Below the pieces are notes generated by a model. The model was not told the DNA's origin. It ran no database searches and was given only the letters and a program-made list of their open reading frames with translations. A stretch of 64,000 nt of DNA from Actinomyces sp. B33. GTDB lineage: Bacteria; Actinomycetota; Actinomycetes; Actinomycetales; Actinomycetaceae. Position 1 is the stretch's first letter. Every line of letters starts with the position of its first letter. Positions 49,987-59,617 of the stretch are shown one piece after another. Position numbers and translations under genes: made by a program. Location of the stretch: NCBI RefSeq assembly GCF_028437565.1, contig NZ_JAMRYR010000001.1, positions 434,001-498,000 on the forward strand. The letters run 5' to 3'.

Positions 49987-50931
49987 TTACAGAGAAAGGA
50001 GACCCTTCAGCTCGTCAATCAAACGAGCATCTGTCAATCCATACATCTCCAAGAGATCATCAGCGCTACCAGAATGACCAAACTGGTCGTTGACACCCAC
50101 TCGCCTAAACCTGCAGGCGATATCTGATTCCGCAAGAACTTCTGCAACAGCCCCGCCGAGTCCGCCAATAATATTGTGCTCTTCTGCAGTAAGAATTACT
50201 CCAGTCTCACGAGCCGCCATCAGGATCGATTCTCGATCAATCGGTTTAATCGTATGCATATCGAGAACTCGAACACTGATCCCACTTCCAGCAAGATGAT
50301 TAGCTGCAGCTAGTGAAGGCTGAACCATGAGGCCACAAGCAATAATTGTTGCATCACAGCCCTCACGCAGGAGACTAGCTTTACCGAGCTCAAATCGATA
50401 ATCCGCCACGTCGTCAACTGCTGGAGCAACAGCAGAGCGTCCAAGCCGGAGATAGGCCGGGCCCTCCAATTCTGCGAGCGCCCTGGTCGCAAGTCGCGTT
50501 TCCGTCGCATCACAGGGAACAACTACAGTCATTCCCGGAATAGTCCTCATGAGAGAAATATCCTCAATGCATTGATGCGTAGCACCATCTTCGCCGACCG
50601 ATAGACCTGCATGAGTGCCAACTACTTTGACATTGAGCCTAGGGTATGCTACAGAATTTCGAATCTGCTCATAAGCGCGACCAGCAGAAAACATCGCAAA
50701 TGAATTCACAAAAGGGATAAGTCCACAGGCTGCCATTCCCGCACCGATACCAACCATATTCGCTTCAGCGATTCCAACGTTAAAAAATCGCTCTGGGAAT
50801 TTTTCTGCAAAATACATCGTCATCGTGCAGATTGAGAGATCCGCATCGAGCACAGTGATCAAGGGATTTTCCGCACCGAGCGCTTCAAGCTCGCGACCGT
50901 AGGCAACACGCGTTGCGATAACTTCGCTCAT
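49987..50931 (-). CDS. Transketolase C-terminal subunit
   Basis: A 314-residue protein covering the pyrimidine-binding and C-terminal domains. It has VLDADLSICT, FFNVGIAEANMVGIGAGMA with the Glu that activates thiamine diphosphate (about residue 57), GLSVGEDGATHQCIEDIS (about 110) and a C-terminal domain with HNIIGGLGGAVAEVLAE. Together with the overlapping upstream gene (ATGA) it forms a two-chain transketolase, a common bacterial variant. Codon usage is low-GC like the whole block. Likely role: recycling xylulose 5-phosphate or tetrose phosphate made by the neighbouring pathways. Confidence 0.9.
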   Translation of the reverse strand: MSEVIATRVAYGRELEALGAENPLITVLDADLSICTMTMYFAEKFPERFFNVGIAEANMVGIGAGMAACGLIPFVNSFAMFSAGRAYEQIRNSVAYPRLNVKVVGTHAGLSVGEDGATHQCIEDISLMRTIPGMTVVVPCDATETRLATRALAELEGPAYLRLGRSAVAPAVDDVADYRFELGKASLLREGCDATIIACGLMVQPSLAAANHLAGSGISVRVLDMHTIKPIDRESILMAARETGVILTAEEHNIIGGLGGAVAEVLAESDIACRFRRVGVNDQFGHSGSADDLLEMYGLTDARLIDELKGLLSL

Positions 50932-51767
50932 TGCATTTTCTCCATCTCTTCGATGCGATTGCTGATCTCAGTCTTTGCTCTCATAAACTGTTCATCCGAA
51001 GGAGTGGAACCATGCCATTTGACATCATTCTCCATAAATGAAACACCTTTGCCCTTGACAGTATTTGCAATAATGCAAGTTGGAGCAGAGCGATAGCTGA
51101 ATGCGTCGACAAAAGCCTTCCTTATGGAAGGAATATCATGCCCATCGATATTAATGACATTCCATCCAAAGGAACGGAATTTTGAATCTATTTCGCCAAT
51201 TCCCGAAACTTCTTCGACTGTTCCATCGATCTGAAGATGATTGAAATCGACTATCGCGATAAGACTATCTAAGCCGAAGTGGGCGGCAGTCCTTGCTGCT
51301 TCCCAAATCTGCCCCTCGCCGAGCTCACCATCACCCAAGATGCAGAACGTGTGAAAATCATCATCCTTCAAACGACCAGCGATCGCCATACCCACTGCGG
51401 CAGACAGGCCCTGGCCCAGTGAGCCAGTAGACATGTCAACACCAGCGACTTCTCTCATTTCTGCATGACCAGACAGGTGCCCCTCTGCCTTACGATATCC
51501 CGCCAAGTCATCAGCGTTAAGAAAACCCTTAATTGCAAGAGCAGAGTAAAGGGCTGGAGTACAGTGTCCTTTCGAAAGAACTAGACGATCTCTTTTTTCC
51601 CACTGCGGTTCATCTACTCTAACACGCATTGTTTCAGCATAAAGAACCGCGAGCACGTCAGAGATGGATAATGAGCCACCGAGATGGCCTGATTTAGCCG
51701 AATCAACGAGTTCAACCAAAGCCAATCGAAGGCGCTCAGCCCATAGCTTCAATTCAATACTCTCCAC
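50928..51767 (-). CDS. Transketolase N-terminal subunit
   Basis: A 279-residue thiamine-diphosphate-binding chain: SAKSGHLGGSLSISDVLAVLY, LSKGHCTPALYSALA, GSLGQGLSAAVGMAIAGRLK and the diphosphate motif GDGELGEGQIWEAA through DFNHLQIDG. The GTG at 51767 follows AAGGGA and gives the usual length; a longer frame upstream would run into the permease gene. It overlaps the C-terminal subunit gene by 4 bp. Confidence 0.88.
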   Translation of the reverse strand: MESIELKLWAERLRLALVELVDSAKSGHLGGSLSISDVLAVLYAETMRVRVDEPQWEKRDRLVLSKGHCTPALYSALAIKGFLNADDLAGYRKAEGHLSGHAEMREVAGVDMSTGSLGQGLSAAVGMAIAGRLKDDDFHTFCILGDGELGEGQIWEAARTAAHFGLDSLIAIVDFNHLQIDGTVEEVSGIGEIDSKFRSFGWNVINIDGHDIPSIRKAFVDAFSYRSAPTCIIANTVKGKGVSFMENDVKWHGSTPSDEQFMRAKTEISNRIEEMEKMQ

Positions 51768-51786
51768 GAAAACTATTCCCTTCAGA

Positions 51787-52785
51787 TCAGAATCCCGAGC
51801 GAACCGCTCCACCGTTTTTTCGCATGTCAAAATATACTGCAGCAATAATGATGATACCTTTAATGACGTATTGCCAGAATGAATTAACATGCATCAAATT
51901 AAGCCCATTAGAAATCATTCCGATAATCAAAACGCCAATGAAGACTCCGCCAGGCCTTCCAACGCCACCGTACATCGAGGTCCCCCCGATAACAGCAGCT
52001 GCAATTGCGTCAGTTTCATATCCAATTCCAGCAGTCGGCTGTCCAGATGACATACGTGCAGCAAGGACAACACCAGCAAAAGCGGCAAGAGTTCCTGATA
52101 CTCCCCAGACAAAAACTTTCACCCGATTGATATTGATTCCACAGAAACGCGCCGCTAGCGGATTTCCTCCGATCGCGTAGATATCTCGCCCCAGCTGCGT
52201 TCGCTTAAGGAGTAGGTACAGCAGGAGGAAGAGAATGATCATGTAAATCGCTGGTAGTGGGATCGGACCCAGCATTCCGTTGCCAATCATGGAGAAGGAG
52301 TCATTAGAGACTGTTACCGGTTTTCCATCAGCTAGAAGATAAGCAGAACCACGGCAGATCGACTGCATTGCGAGAGTGACCACAAACGGATGGATTCCAG
52401 TTCCTGCAACAATTAAACCATTCAACACCCCAACGACAATACCGATAATTGTGCCTATTGCCACGGCAATAGCTATCGGCATGTTGTAATTCGCCATTGC
52501 GAGAACTGTGACGACACCTGAAACTGCAACGAGGGCTCCACAGGTTAGATCAATGCCTGCCAGCATAATCGAAAGCATGACGCCGATTGCCAGAATTCCA
52601 TTTGTGGATACGGCTCGCAGAAGATTCAATCCGTTCGTGACCGTAAGAAAATTATCGGCAACGAGCGAAAGAGTCAAAAACAGTACTGAAAAACCAATCA
52701 AGAGACCAGTATTTTCTTTAAAGAATCTCTTTGCTCCACCTATCAACAGAGGAGAAAAGTCTCTTTTATTTTCCGAGATCGCCAT
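51787..52785 (-). CDS. RbsC-like sugar ABC permease (CUT2, low-GC operon)
   Basis: A 332-residue permease with about 8-10 helices: IMLAGIDLTCGALVAVSG, GVLNGLIVAGTGIHPFVVTLAMQ, GGNPLAARFCGI, AAVIGGTSMYGGVGRPGG and NLMHVNSFWQYVIKG. Only one permease gene is present here, unlike the two high-GC CUT2 operons, so it should work as a homodimer. Its ATG overlaps the ATPase stop by one base (TGATG). Confidence 0.88.
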   Translation of the reverse strand: MAISENKRDFSPLLIGGAKRFFKENTGLLIGFSVLFLTLSLVADNFLTVTNGLNLLRAVSTNGILAIGVMLSIMLAGIDLTCGALVAVSGVVTVLAMANYNMPIAIAVAIGTIIGIVVGVLNGLIVAGTGIHPFVVTLAMQSICRGSAYLLADGKPVTVSNDSFSMIGNGMLGPIPLPAIYMIILFLLLYLLLKRTQLGRDIYAIGGNPLAARFCGININRVKVFVWGVSGTLAAFAGVVLAARMSSGQPTAGIGYETDAIAAAVIGGTSMYGGVGRPGGVFIGVLIIGMISNGLNLMHVNSFWQYVIKGIIIIAAVYFDMRKNGGAVRSGF

Positions 52786-54269
52786 CAACCAATCGCCGCC
52801 TTAAGAATCTCATCCGAATCAAATTCGGATTCCTCAAACATCTTCGTAATTCCGCCATCGCGCATAACGATTAGCCGATCAGACATTCCCATAACTTCAT
52901 TCAACTCCGAAGAGATCAAAATGATTGCAAGCCCTTCTGAAGCAAGCCTATCGATAGCGCTGTAGATCTCAGACTTCGCACCAACGTCGATTCCACGCGT
53001 GGGTTCATCAAGAATCAATATCTCTGGAGATGTTGCAAGCCATCGGCCAAGGAGAACCTTCTGCTGGTTCCCTCCTGAAAGCGTGCTGATGATGACATCC
53101 AAATTTGCCGTTTTAACCGAAAGTTGATCAACACACTCTTGAGCGATTCTTTCTTCAGCATCTCTGTCATACTTGAAGTATTTTAGAAATGTATTCACCA
53201 AAGGAAGAGTCGCATTGAATCTAACATCATTCGAAAGAAAAAGACCCTCAGTCTTTCTATTCTCAGGAACGTACGCAACATTCTGTTTCTGCATATTGGT
53301 GAGGGAAGGATGCGAAATCACCGTCTTGTCGACTGTAACGATTCCACTGATACCGGGAGTGAGTCCAAGAATCGACTGGAAAAGTTCTGAACGACCGGCA
53401 CCAATGAGTCCGTAGAACCCAAGTATTTCTCCGGCATGGACATCGAAACTAACGGATGGAGTCTCAGGGCTTCGGATATAGTCTTTAATCTTAAGCTTCA
53501 CAGGCCCAGGGGTTCGAAGAGAGTGAGTGTAATAGTTTTCTACTTCTCTCCCAACCATCAGTCGAACAAGCTCAGCTTCGGTCGTTTCCGCTGAGGGAAC
53601 AGTCCCAACTGTCTTTCCATCACGCATGACAACTACGCGATCTGTAAGAGAAAATATCTCGTCCATTTTATGCGAGATATATACAATTCCCATGCCTCGG
53701 GCTTTCAAGTCATTTATGACTTTGAAAAGTTTCTTGACTTCAGATTCAGAAAGAGAGGAAGTCGGCTCATCGAATACAAATACTTTTGCATTCAACGAGA
53801 GGGACTTCGTAATCTCAATCATCTGCTGCTGCCCGTTGGACAAAGTCGATAGGAGCCTCTCCGGATCAACATCTATTCCAACGCGATCCAGATAATCTCT
53901 TGCCTCTTCATTCATTCTACTTTGACTTATGAGCCCAAAACTATTTCGAAGCTGCCGACCCAAGAATATGTTTTCTCCAACGGTCAGATATGGCTCAAGG
54001 GCGAGTTCCTGATGAACGAAAGCGATTCCCAGCTCTGTCGCATCCGTAACACTCTGAATAGTTACTTCCTGATCATCGATTTTGATAACTCCTTCATCTG
54101 GGGAAATAATACCTCCCAAGACGTTCATCAAAGTCGATTTTCCCGCTCCGTTTTCACCGAGTAGTCCAACAATCTCACCAGGACTAACAAACAGATCCAC
54201 GCCATCAAGCGCCCGAACACCGGGAAAACTCTTCGTTACCCCCACCATCTCGACGAGATAGCCGGCCAT
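52785..54269 (-). CDS. RbsA-like sugar ABC ATPase (CUT2, low-GC operon)
   Basis: A 494-residue double ATPase. Domain 1: Walker A GENGAGKST (about residue 38), LSNGQQQMIEI and Walker B VFVFDEPTSSLS. Domain 2: GLIGAGRSELF in place of Walker A, signature LSGGNQQKVLLG and Walker B LILDEPTRGIDVGAK. The canonical DEPT in domain 2 contrasts with NGPT in the other two CUT2 ATPases of this window, supporting a separate origin. Confidence 0.9.
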   Translation of the reverse strand: MAGYLVEMVGVTKSFPGVRALDGVDLFVSPGEIVGLLGENGAGKSTLMNVLGGIISPDEGVIKIDDQEVTIQSVTDATELGIAFVHQELALEPYLTVGENIFLGRQLRNSFGLISQSRMNEEARDYLDRVGIDVDPERLLSTLSNGQQQMIEITKSLSLNAKVFVFDEPTSSLSESEVKKLFKVINDLKARGMGIVYISHKMDEIFSLTDRVVVMRDGKTVGTVPSAETTEAELVRLMVGREVENYYTHSLRTPGPVKLKIKDYIRSPETPSVSFDVHAGEILGFYGLIGAGRSELFQSILGLTPGISGIVTVDKTVISHPSLTNMQKQNVAYVPENRKTEGLFLSNDVRFNATLPLVNTFLKYFKYDRDAEERIAQECVDQLSVKTANLDVIISTLSGGNQQKVLLGRWLATSPEILILDEPTRGIDVGAKSEIYSAIDRLASEGLAIILISSELNEVMGMSDRLIVMRDGGITKMFEESEFDSDEILKAAIG

Positions 54270-54305
54270 GCGGAAATCTCCTTTCCGTTTTGCTGATAAT
54301 GTGAT

Positions 54306-54341
54306 GCCCGGCGGTTCGCTTTACTGCACGTACCGCCGGGC
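54306..54341 (-). terminator. Intercistronic hairpin between binding-protein and ATPase genes (low-GC operon)
   Basis: GCCCGGCGGT and ACCGCCGGGC form a 10-bp GC-rich stem with a 16-base loop inside an otherwise AT-rich segment, 9 bp after the binding-protein stop. It probably sets a higher binding-protein level. Confidence 0.6.
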
Positions 54342-54350
54342 CCCAACAGA

Positions 54351-55337
54351 TCACTGCCAGCCGTCAGTTCCGTACTGATTGACGTTGTCGCCTGTGATAA
54401 GCATCGTGTCGACCACGATATTCTTTTCAGGAGACTCGCCCTTCACTAACTGAAGAGCAGCCTTCGCAGCTTCTTTGCCAATCGTGGCCGGGGATTGAGC
54501 TCCAGTCCCAGTCATCTTACCGGACTTAATCGCTGACTTACCATCGGGACTTCCGTCAACACCATAAACAAGAATCCCTTCAAGTTCAGGATGCGCTGCA
54601 AGACCCTGGATCGCGCCGAGTCCCATCGGGTCATTGACACCAAAGAATGCCTTGACGTCGGGGTCAGACTGCAAAATGTCTTCTGTGAGGGTTAGAGCCG
54701 TTGCAACTTCGCCCTTACCATCAAGCTCCTGAACAATATCAAAGTAGTCTCCGACTGCTGCTTTGAATCCCTCAAGACGATCGATACATGCTTGACCTGC
54801 GGGACAATGTAGTACAGCGACTTTTGACCCTTGCGGCAAGCGATCCTTCATATCTTCGCCAACAAGTCGTCCCGCTTTGACATTGTCAGAGGCGACAATC
54901 GTATTAACCAAATCTTGATCAACGACTGGCGTATCAATATTAACAACGGGGATTCCTGCAGTTTTCGCCGCCTCAAGAGCAGGCTTGACTCCAGTCGTGT
55001 CATATGGCGCCAAAATGATGACATCAACACCGGCTGAGATAAGATCTCCCACCATATCGTTCATCTTTGACTGATCCGCCTGCGGATCGACAGTTTGGAT
55101 ACTTGCCGCGTCGCCGATCTCCTCATTGACTCCATCAAGAATTGCTTGCCAGAATGGATTGTTCATGGTGGTCGGAACATAACCAATCTTGATGGCCGAA
55201 TCTGAGTTTCCAGCAGATGTCGTTGTTTCTCCTGAGGAGGCGGTATCGCTCGGACCTGACGAGCAGCCGACGAGGCCACTCATGGATATCATTCCAACGG
55301 CAACAATTGCCGCCAGTTTAGTTGCGATCGATCGCAT
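54351..55337 (-). CDS. Sugar-binding lipoprotein (CUT2, RbsB-like, low-GC operon)
   Basis: A 328-residue binding protein: lipoprotein signal ending SMSGLVGCSSG (lipid Cys near residue 25), then IKIGYVPTTMNNPFWQAILDG, DVIILAPYDTTGVKPALEAA, NIDTPVVDQ, FFGVNDPMGLGAIQGL and VYGVDGSPDGKSAI. AAGGAG precedes the ATG. It lies 53 bp after the xylB stop on the same strand and may be read with the xyl genes; D-xylose or another pentose is a reasonable ligand. Confidence 0.88.
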   Translation of the reverse strand: MRSIATKLAAIVAVGMISMSGLVGCSSGPSDTASSGETTTSAGNSDSAIKIGYVPTTMNNPFWQAILDGVNEEIGDAASIQTVDPQADQSKMNDMVGDLISAGVDVIILAPYDTTGVKPALEAAKTAGIPVVNIDTPVVDQDLVNTIVASDNVKAGRLVGEDMKDRLPQGSKVAVLHCPAGQACIDRLEGFKAAVGDYFDIVQELDGKGEVATALTLTEDILQSDPDVKAFFGVNDPMGLGAIQGLAAHPELEGILVYGVDGSPDGKSAIKSGKMTGTGAQSPATIGKEAAKAALQLVKGESPEKNIVVDTMLITGDNVNQYGTDGWQ

Positions 55338-55390
55338 TTCGGCTCCTTTGCCATCGTAGACGCACAACGTGTCCGTCTAGTCTGCCTGAG

Positions 55391-56773
55391 TTATTTCTCA
55401 GAGTTTTTGTTTTCTGGGTTGTCAAGAATTAGTACCCGTGCGGCCTGCTTGGCCGCGCCGAGGGCCACGTACTCTCCGGCCTCGGGCAGTTCGACGGCGG
55501 CGTCGAGGCGCTGAGCCGCGAGGGCCTGGACGGCGGCGGATTTCGCTCCTCCCCCGACGAGGAGGACCCTGTCGAGGGGGACTCCGAGGGCGCGCATCGC
55601 GTCGAGGGCGTAGCGCATGAGGTCGAGGAGACCCTCGACGGTGGCGCGGGCGACGTGGGCGCGGTCGGAGTTGGCCAGGGTCATTCCGCGCAGTTCGGCG
55701 GTGGCGCCGGGCAGGTTGGGTGTGCGCTCGCCCTCGAAGTAGGGGACGAGGGTCAGGCCGCCGGCGTCGTCGACGGACAGGGCGTGCTCGTCGAACTGCC
55801 GGTAGTCCAAGCCGGTGACCCGCATCATCGCGTCGATGATCCGCGAGGCGTTGAGCGTGCAGGCCAGCGGCAGCCAGTTCCCGGTGGCGTCGGCGAACCC
55901 GGTGACGAGGCCGGTGGGGTCGGCGACCGGTGCGGAGGAGACGGCTGCGACGACGCCGGAAGTTCCCAGGGAGAGCAGAGCGGATCCGGGTTCGAGGCCG
56001 ACGCCGAGGGCGGCGGCCGCGTTGTCCCCGGCGCCGGGGCCGATGAGGATGTCGCCCCACCCGCGGGCGGGGTCGCCGCGGCCGACGGTCTCCCAGGGGC
56101 CGGCGATGCGCGGCAGGACGATCCTGTCGGCGTCGGCCTCGTCGATGCGCAGGGCGGCGGCGAGGATGTCGCGACGGTAGGAGGGGGTGTCGCGCGCCAT
56201 GTAGCCGGTGCCGGAGGCGTCGGAGCGGTCGGTGGCCAGCGCCTCGAGGCCGGGGGCGCCCATGATCCGCCACGTCAGGTAGTCGTGGGGCAGGCAGATG
56301 GCGGCGATGCGGGCGGCGTTGTCGGGCTCGTTGTCGGCGACCCAGCGCAGCTTGGTGACGGTGAGGGAGGCGACGGGCACGGACCCGGTGGCCTCGGCCC
56401 ACCAGGCGGCCCCTTCGGAGCCCGCGGTGTCGAGCCCGTCCGCCCCTCGTTCTGCGATGAGGTCGCGCGCGGCGCTGGCCGAGCGGGTGTCGTTCCACAG
56501 GAGGGCGGGGCGGATGACTCGCCCCTCCTCGTCGAGGAGGACCATGCCGTGCTGCTGGCCGCCGACCGACAGGGCGGCGACGTCATCGAGGCCGCCGGCC
56601 TGGTCGAGGGCCTGCTCGAAGGCGCCCCACCAGGCCTGAGGGTCGACTTCGGTGCCGTCGGGATGGGGGGCCTTGCCCTGGCGGACGACGGTCCCGGTCG
56701 CGGGGTCGTAGATGACGACCTTGCAGGACTGGGTGGAGGTGTCGACGCCGGCGACGTAGGGACGTGTGTTCAT
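55391..56773 (-). CDS. xylB: Xylulokinase XylB
   Basis: A 460-residue FGGY kinase: VAGVDTSTQSCKVVIYD at the N-terminus, GGQQHGMVLLDEEG (about residues 71-84), LLWNDTRS, DASGTGYM, GAGDNAAAALGVG, LGTSGVVAAVS and VLLVGGGAKSAAVQALAA near 410. GGQQHG and WNDTRS mark xylulokinases. It follows xylA by 78 bp. The last dozen codons (after QAARV) are AT-rich and match the low-GC block, so the natural C-terminus may have been replaced at the junction. Phosphorylates D-xylulose for the pentose phosphate pathway. Confidence 0.92.
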   Translation of the reverse strand: MNTRPYVAGVDTSTQSCKVVIYDPATGTVVRQGKAPHPDGTEVDPQAWWGAFEQALDQAGGLDDVAALSVGGQQHGMVLLDEEGRVIRPALLWNDTRSASAARDLIAERGADGLDTAGSEGAAWWAEATGSVPVASLTVTKLRWVADNEPDNAARIAAICLPHDYLTWRIMGAPGLEALATDRSDASGTGYMARDTPSYRRDILAAALRIDEADADRIVLPRIAGPWETVGRGDPARGWGDILIGPGAGDNAAAALGVGLEPGSALLSLGTSGVVAAVSSAPVADPTGLVTGFADATGNWLPLACTLNASRIIDAMMRVTGLDYRQFDEHALSVDDAGGLTLVPYFEGERTPNLPGATAELRGMTLANSDRAHVARATVEGLLDLMRYALDAMRALGVPLDRVLLVGGGAKSAAVQALAAQRLDAAVELPEAGEYVALGAAKQAARVLILDNPENKNSEK

Positions 56774-56807
56774 GGGGATCCAAACTTCTTCGTTCGGTTA
56801 CCGAGTG

Positions 56808-56846
56808 GGGTCGTCGTGGAATCTGCACTGGCCTCCACGACGACCC
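56808..56846 (-). terminator. Intercistronic hairpin between xylA and xylB
   Basis: GGGTCGTCGTGGA and TCCACGACGACCC form a perfect 13-bp stem with a 13-base loop just after the xylA stop. No T-tract. Likely raises xylA over xylB expression. Confidence 0.6.
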
Positions 56847-56851
56847 GTCAG

Positions 56852-58201
56852 TCAGGCGCGGCCGAGGGTGTCGACGATGTAGTTGTTGATCGTCGCCTTG
56901 ACGCACTCGAGGTGATCGGACGTCGTCGCCGCGACGAGGTCCGCCTGCGGGATGTCGAGCGAGTGCTCCTCCAACGAGGCCAGGGTCGCGGTGCCGTCCT
57001 CGATCGACGCGCCGATCCCGGAGCCGAAGGACGAGTAGCGGTCGGCCAGGAGGTCCTCGATGTAGCCGTCCTCGTGCATCCGGGCCGCGACGAGCAGGCC
57101 CGCCGCGTAGGAGTCCATGCCGACGATGTGGGCGCGGAACAAGTCCTCGGCGGTGAAAGAGGTGCGTCGGGGCTTGGCGTCGAAGTTCAGGCCGCCGTGC
57201 GGGCCGATCGAGCCCTCCGCGAGGACCTCCCACATGACCGCGGTCGTCTCGTACAGGTCCGAGGGGAACTCGTCGAGGTCCCACCCCAGGAGCTTGTCGC
57301 CCTGGTTGGCATCGAGCGAGCCGAGCATGCCGGCCGCGCGGGCGACGCGGATCTCGTGCTGGTAGGTGTGACCGGCGAGGTTCGCGTGGTTGCCCTCGAG
57401 ATTGAGCTTGAACTTGTCCGCCAGGTCGTAGGACTGGAGGAACGCGATCGAGGTCGCCGCGTCGTAGTCGTACTGGTGGCTCGTCGGCTCCTTGGGCTTG
57501 GGCTCGAGCATGAACTGAGCGTCCAGCCCGATCTCCTGGGCGTAGTCGACGCACATGTGGAAGAAGCGGGCGATGTGGTCCTGCTCGCGCTTGAGATCCG
57601 TGTTCCACAAGTTCTCGTACCCCTCGCGGCCTCCCCAGAACACGTAGTTCTCGGCGCCGAGCCTCTTGGCGATCTCGAGGGAGTGCTTGACCTGCCCGGC
57701 TGCGTAGGAGTAGATCTCGGCGAAGGGAGAGGTCGCCGCTCCGGAGACGAAGCGGCGGTTGGTGAACAGGCTCGACGTGTTCCACAGGAGCTTGACGCCG
57801 GTGGCCTTCTGCGCCTCCTCGATCCGGTCGACGACCTTGTCGAGCATCGCGTTGGTCTCGCGCAGGGTGTCGCCCTCCGGGGCGATGTCGCGGTCGTGGA
57901 AGCAGAAGTAGTCGACGCCGAGCGTGGTGTAGAAGTCGAAGGAGTAGTCGATCTTCGCCAGGGCGCGGTCCATCGGATCGGAGTAGGAGTCGAAGGGGCG
58001 CGAGGCCGTCCCCTCGCCGAAGGGGTCGACGAGGCGCTGCTCGAAGGTGTGCCAGTAGGCGACGCCGAAGCGCAGCCACTCCCTCATCGTCTTGCCGGCG
58101 ACGACCCGGTCGGCGTCGTAGTAGCGGAATCCGAGTCCCTGTCGGAGCGACTCTGTTCCGACGTAGGGGATCTTCTCGATGTTCCAGAGATTCTCAGCCA
58201 T
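56852..58201 (-). CDS. xylA: Xylose isomerase XylA (class II, long form)
   Basis: A 449-residue TIM-barrel isomerase. Signatures: [13 protein letters not shown] with the catalytic His (about residue 104), [31 protein letters not shown] (metal Glu), [28 protein letters not shown] and [12 protein letters not shown]. The length and N-terminal extension are those of class II enzymes. GAGAGG precedes the ATG at 58201; the open frame upstream runs antisense to the regulator. Converts D-xylose to D-xylulose for XylB. A palindrome lies 32 bp upstream. Confidence 0.93.
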   Translation of the reverse strand: MAENLWNIEKIPYVGTESLRQGLGFRYYDADRVVAGKTMREWLRFGVAYWHTFEQRLVDPFGEGTASRPFDSYSDPMDRALAKIDYSFDFYTTLGVDYFCFHDRDIAPEGDTLRETNAMLDKVVDRIEEAQKATGVKLLWNTSSLFTNRRFVSGAATSPFAEIYSYAAGQVKHSLEIAKRLGAENYVFWGGREGYENLWNTDLKREQDHIARFFHMCVDYAQEIGLDAQFMLEPKPKEPTSHQYDYDAATSIAFLQSYDLADKFKLNLEGNHANLAGHTYQHEIRVARAAGMLGSLDANQGDKLLGWDLDEFPSDLYETTAVMWEVLAEGSIGPHGGLNFDAKPRRTSFTAEDLFRAHIVGMDSYAAGLLVAARMHEDGYIEDLLADRYSSFGSGIGASIEDGTATLASLEEHSLDIPQADLVAATTSDHLECVKATINNYIVDTLGRA

Positions 58202-58232
58202 GGGTACCTCTCGAAAGATCAACATTAATCTC

Positions 58233-58246
58233 TTGTTTCGAAACAA
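58233..58246. promoter_or_regulatory. XylR/ROK operator (perfect palindrome)
   Basis: TTGTTTCGAAACAA is a perfect 14-bp palindrome in the AT-rich gap between divergent xylA and the ROK regulator, followed by a TAGTAT -10-like element towards the regulator. Its position would block the xylA promoter. Confidence 0.7.
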
Positions 58247-58280
58247 AACATAGTATAAGAAGTGCACTACAGTCAAGGGC

Positions 58281-59534
58281 ATGCGTGCACTAGTTCGCCG
58301 ACACGACTCCGTCTCCCAGCGCTCCCCGATCCGACCCGCCGAGCGCACGCTCGCCGGCGTCAAGGCGCAGAGCCTGCGCGCAATGAACCTCTCCCTCGCC
58401 CTGCGCCACATCCTCGCCCACCCCGGCGAGATCTCCAGGTCCGGGATCTCCCAGGCCACCGGCATCACCCGCGCCACCGTCTCGCGCCTCGTCGACGAAC
58501 TCATCGGCGCCGACCTCGTCATCGAAACCGACCCGCCCGCCGGCGCGCGAGGGCGCCCCGCCAACCGCCTCGTCCCCGCCCCCGGCAGCGCCGTCGCCCT
58601 CGGACTCGAAATCAACATCTCCCAGATCAGCGCCCTCCTCGTCGACCTCACCGGCGCCGAGATCGCCTCGGCCCGCATCGACGACGACTTCGCCGGCTCC
58701 GCCCCCGACGAGGTCGTCACCCGGCTAGCAGCCCTCGCCCACGACCTCGTCGCCGACGCACTGCCCCCCGGAGCCCTCTTCCTCGGCTCCGCCCTCGCCC
58801 TGCCCGGCCTCGTCGCGCCCAACGCCCTGACCCTCGCCCCCAACCTCGGCTGGCGCGACATCCCCTTCGACTCCCTCCTCGCTCCCCTCGCCGAGCTCTC
58901 CCCCGCGATCGTCGCCAACGAAGCCGACTTCGCCGCCTTCGCCGTCGCCAATCCCCTGCCGGGCGTCCCCTCGGGCCCCGCCTCCTTCATCTACGTCTCC
59001 GGCGAGGTCGGCATCGGCGCCGGCATCATGGTCGACCACCGCCCCCTGAGCGGAGCGCGCGGATGGTCCGGCGAGATCGGGCACATCTGCGCCGACCCCG
59101 CCGGCCCCGTCTGCTCATGCGGCGCCACCGGCTGCCTCGAGGCCTACCTCGGCCTGCGCGCCCTCGCGCGCAGATCCGGACTCGACCGGGCCGCCTCCCT
59201 CGACGACATCCGCGCGGCCGCCGAACGCGGGGACGAGCCGGTCCTCGCCGCGCTCACCGAGGGCGGGGCCGCCCTGGGCAGGGCGCTGGCCGCCGTCATC
59301 AACTCCGTCGACATCCCCCTCGTCCTCCTCGGCGGGATCGTCGGCGAACTCGGCGAATGGCTCATCGAACCGGCCCGCGAGGAGATCTCCCAGCGCGTCC
59401 TCCAGTCCGCCTGGTCGAGCCCCCGCATCGAGTTCCTCCCAGACTCGCGCAATCTCACCGCCCGCGGCGCCGCCCACCGCATCCTCCAGCGCCTCGTCGA
59501 CGACCCCGCCGCATGGACCGGGCAGCACCGCTAA
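58281..59534 (+). CDS. xylR: ROK-family transcriptional regulator XylR
   Basis: A 417-residue protein. The winged helix (about residues 30-85) has [23 protein letters not shown] then [16 protein letters not shown]; the ROK domain has [59 protein letters not shown] and the zinc motif [10 protein letters not shown]. The divergent position to xylA identifies it as the xylose repressor. The start is not certain: no good ribosome site precedes the ATG at 58281, and the mRNA may have a very short leader. Confidence 0.88.
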   Translation: MRALVRRHDSVSQRSPIRPAERTLAGVKAQSLRAMNLSLALRHILAHPGEISRSGISQATGITRATVSRLVDELIGADLVIETDPPAGARGRPANRLVPAPGSAVALGLEINISQISALLVDLTGAEIASARIDDDFAGSAPDEVVTRLAALAHDLVADALPPGALFLGSALALPGLVAPNALTLAPNLGWRDIPFDSLLAPLAELSPAIVANEADFAAFAVANPLPGVPSGPASFIYVSGEVGIGAGIMVDHRPLSGARGWSGEIGHICADPAGPVCSCGATGCLEAYLGLRALARRSGLDRAASLDDIRAAAERGDEPVLAALTEGGAALGRALAAVINSVDIPLVLLGGIVGELGEWLIEPAREEISQRVLQSAWSSPRIEFLPDSRNLTARGAAHRILQRLVDDPAAWTGQHR

Positions 59535-59617
59535 CACCCCGAAGACACCGCGATGACACCGCCGGCCAGTGCCCGGGACTCAGGGCCCGGACGGGCGATT
59601 CTCGATAGAATCCGGCC

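Larger units (their letters stand above)
49851..55437. other. Low-GC block with CUT2 transporter and split transketolase (probable acquired segment)
   Basis: Base composition drops sharply after the DeoR gene and recovers inside the 3' end of xylB. Two 60-base lines I counted give 28 G+C at 50161-50220 against 46 G+C at 58801-58860. All five genes in the block share the AT-rich third positions (AAA, GAA, AAT, ATT are common), unlike their neighbours. No transposase, integrase or flanking repeat is visible, so replacement by homologous or illegitimate recombination is more likely than an intact mobile element. Confidence 0.75.

Noticed and set aside
55357-55379. TAGACG-N11-CGTCTA inverted repeat between xylB and the low-GC binding-protein gene
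   Set aside because: Only 6-bp arms; too weak to call an operator or terminator by itself.
49851-55437. Integrative element with attachment sites
   Set aside because: The low-GC block has no integrase, tRNA edge or flanking repeat that I can see, so I call it only a compositional island.
55655-58228. 857-codon plus-strand open frame antisense to xylB and xylA
   Set aside because: Shadow of two strongly conserved genes; no recognisable domain.
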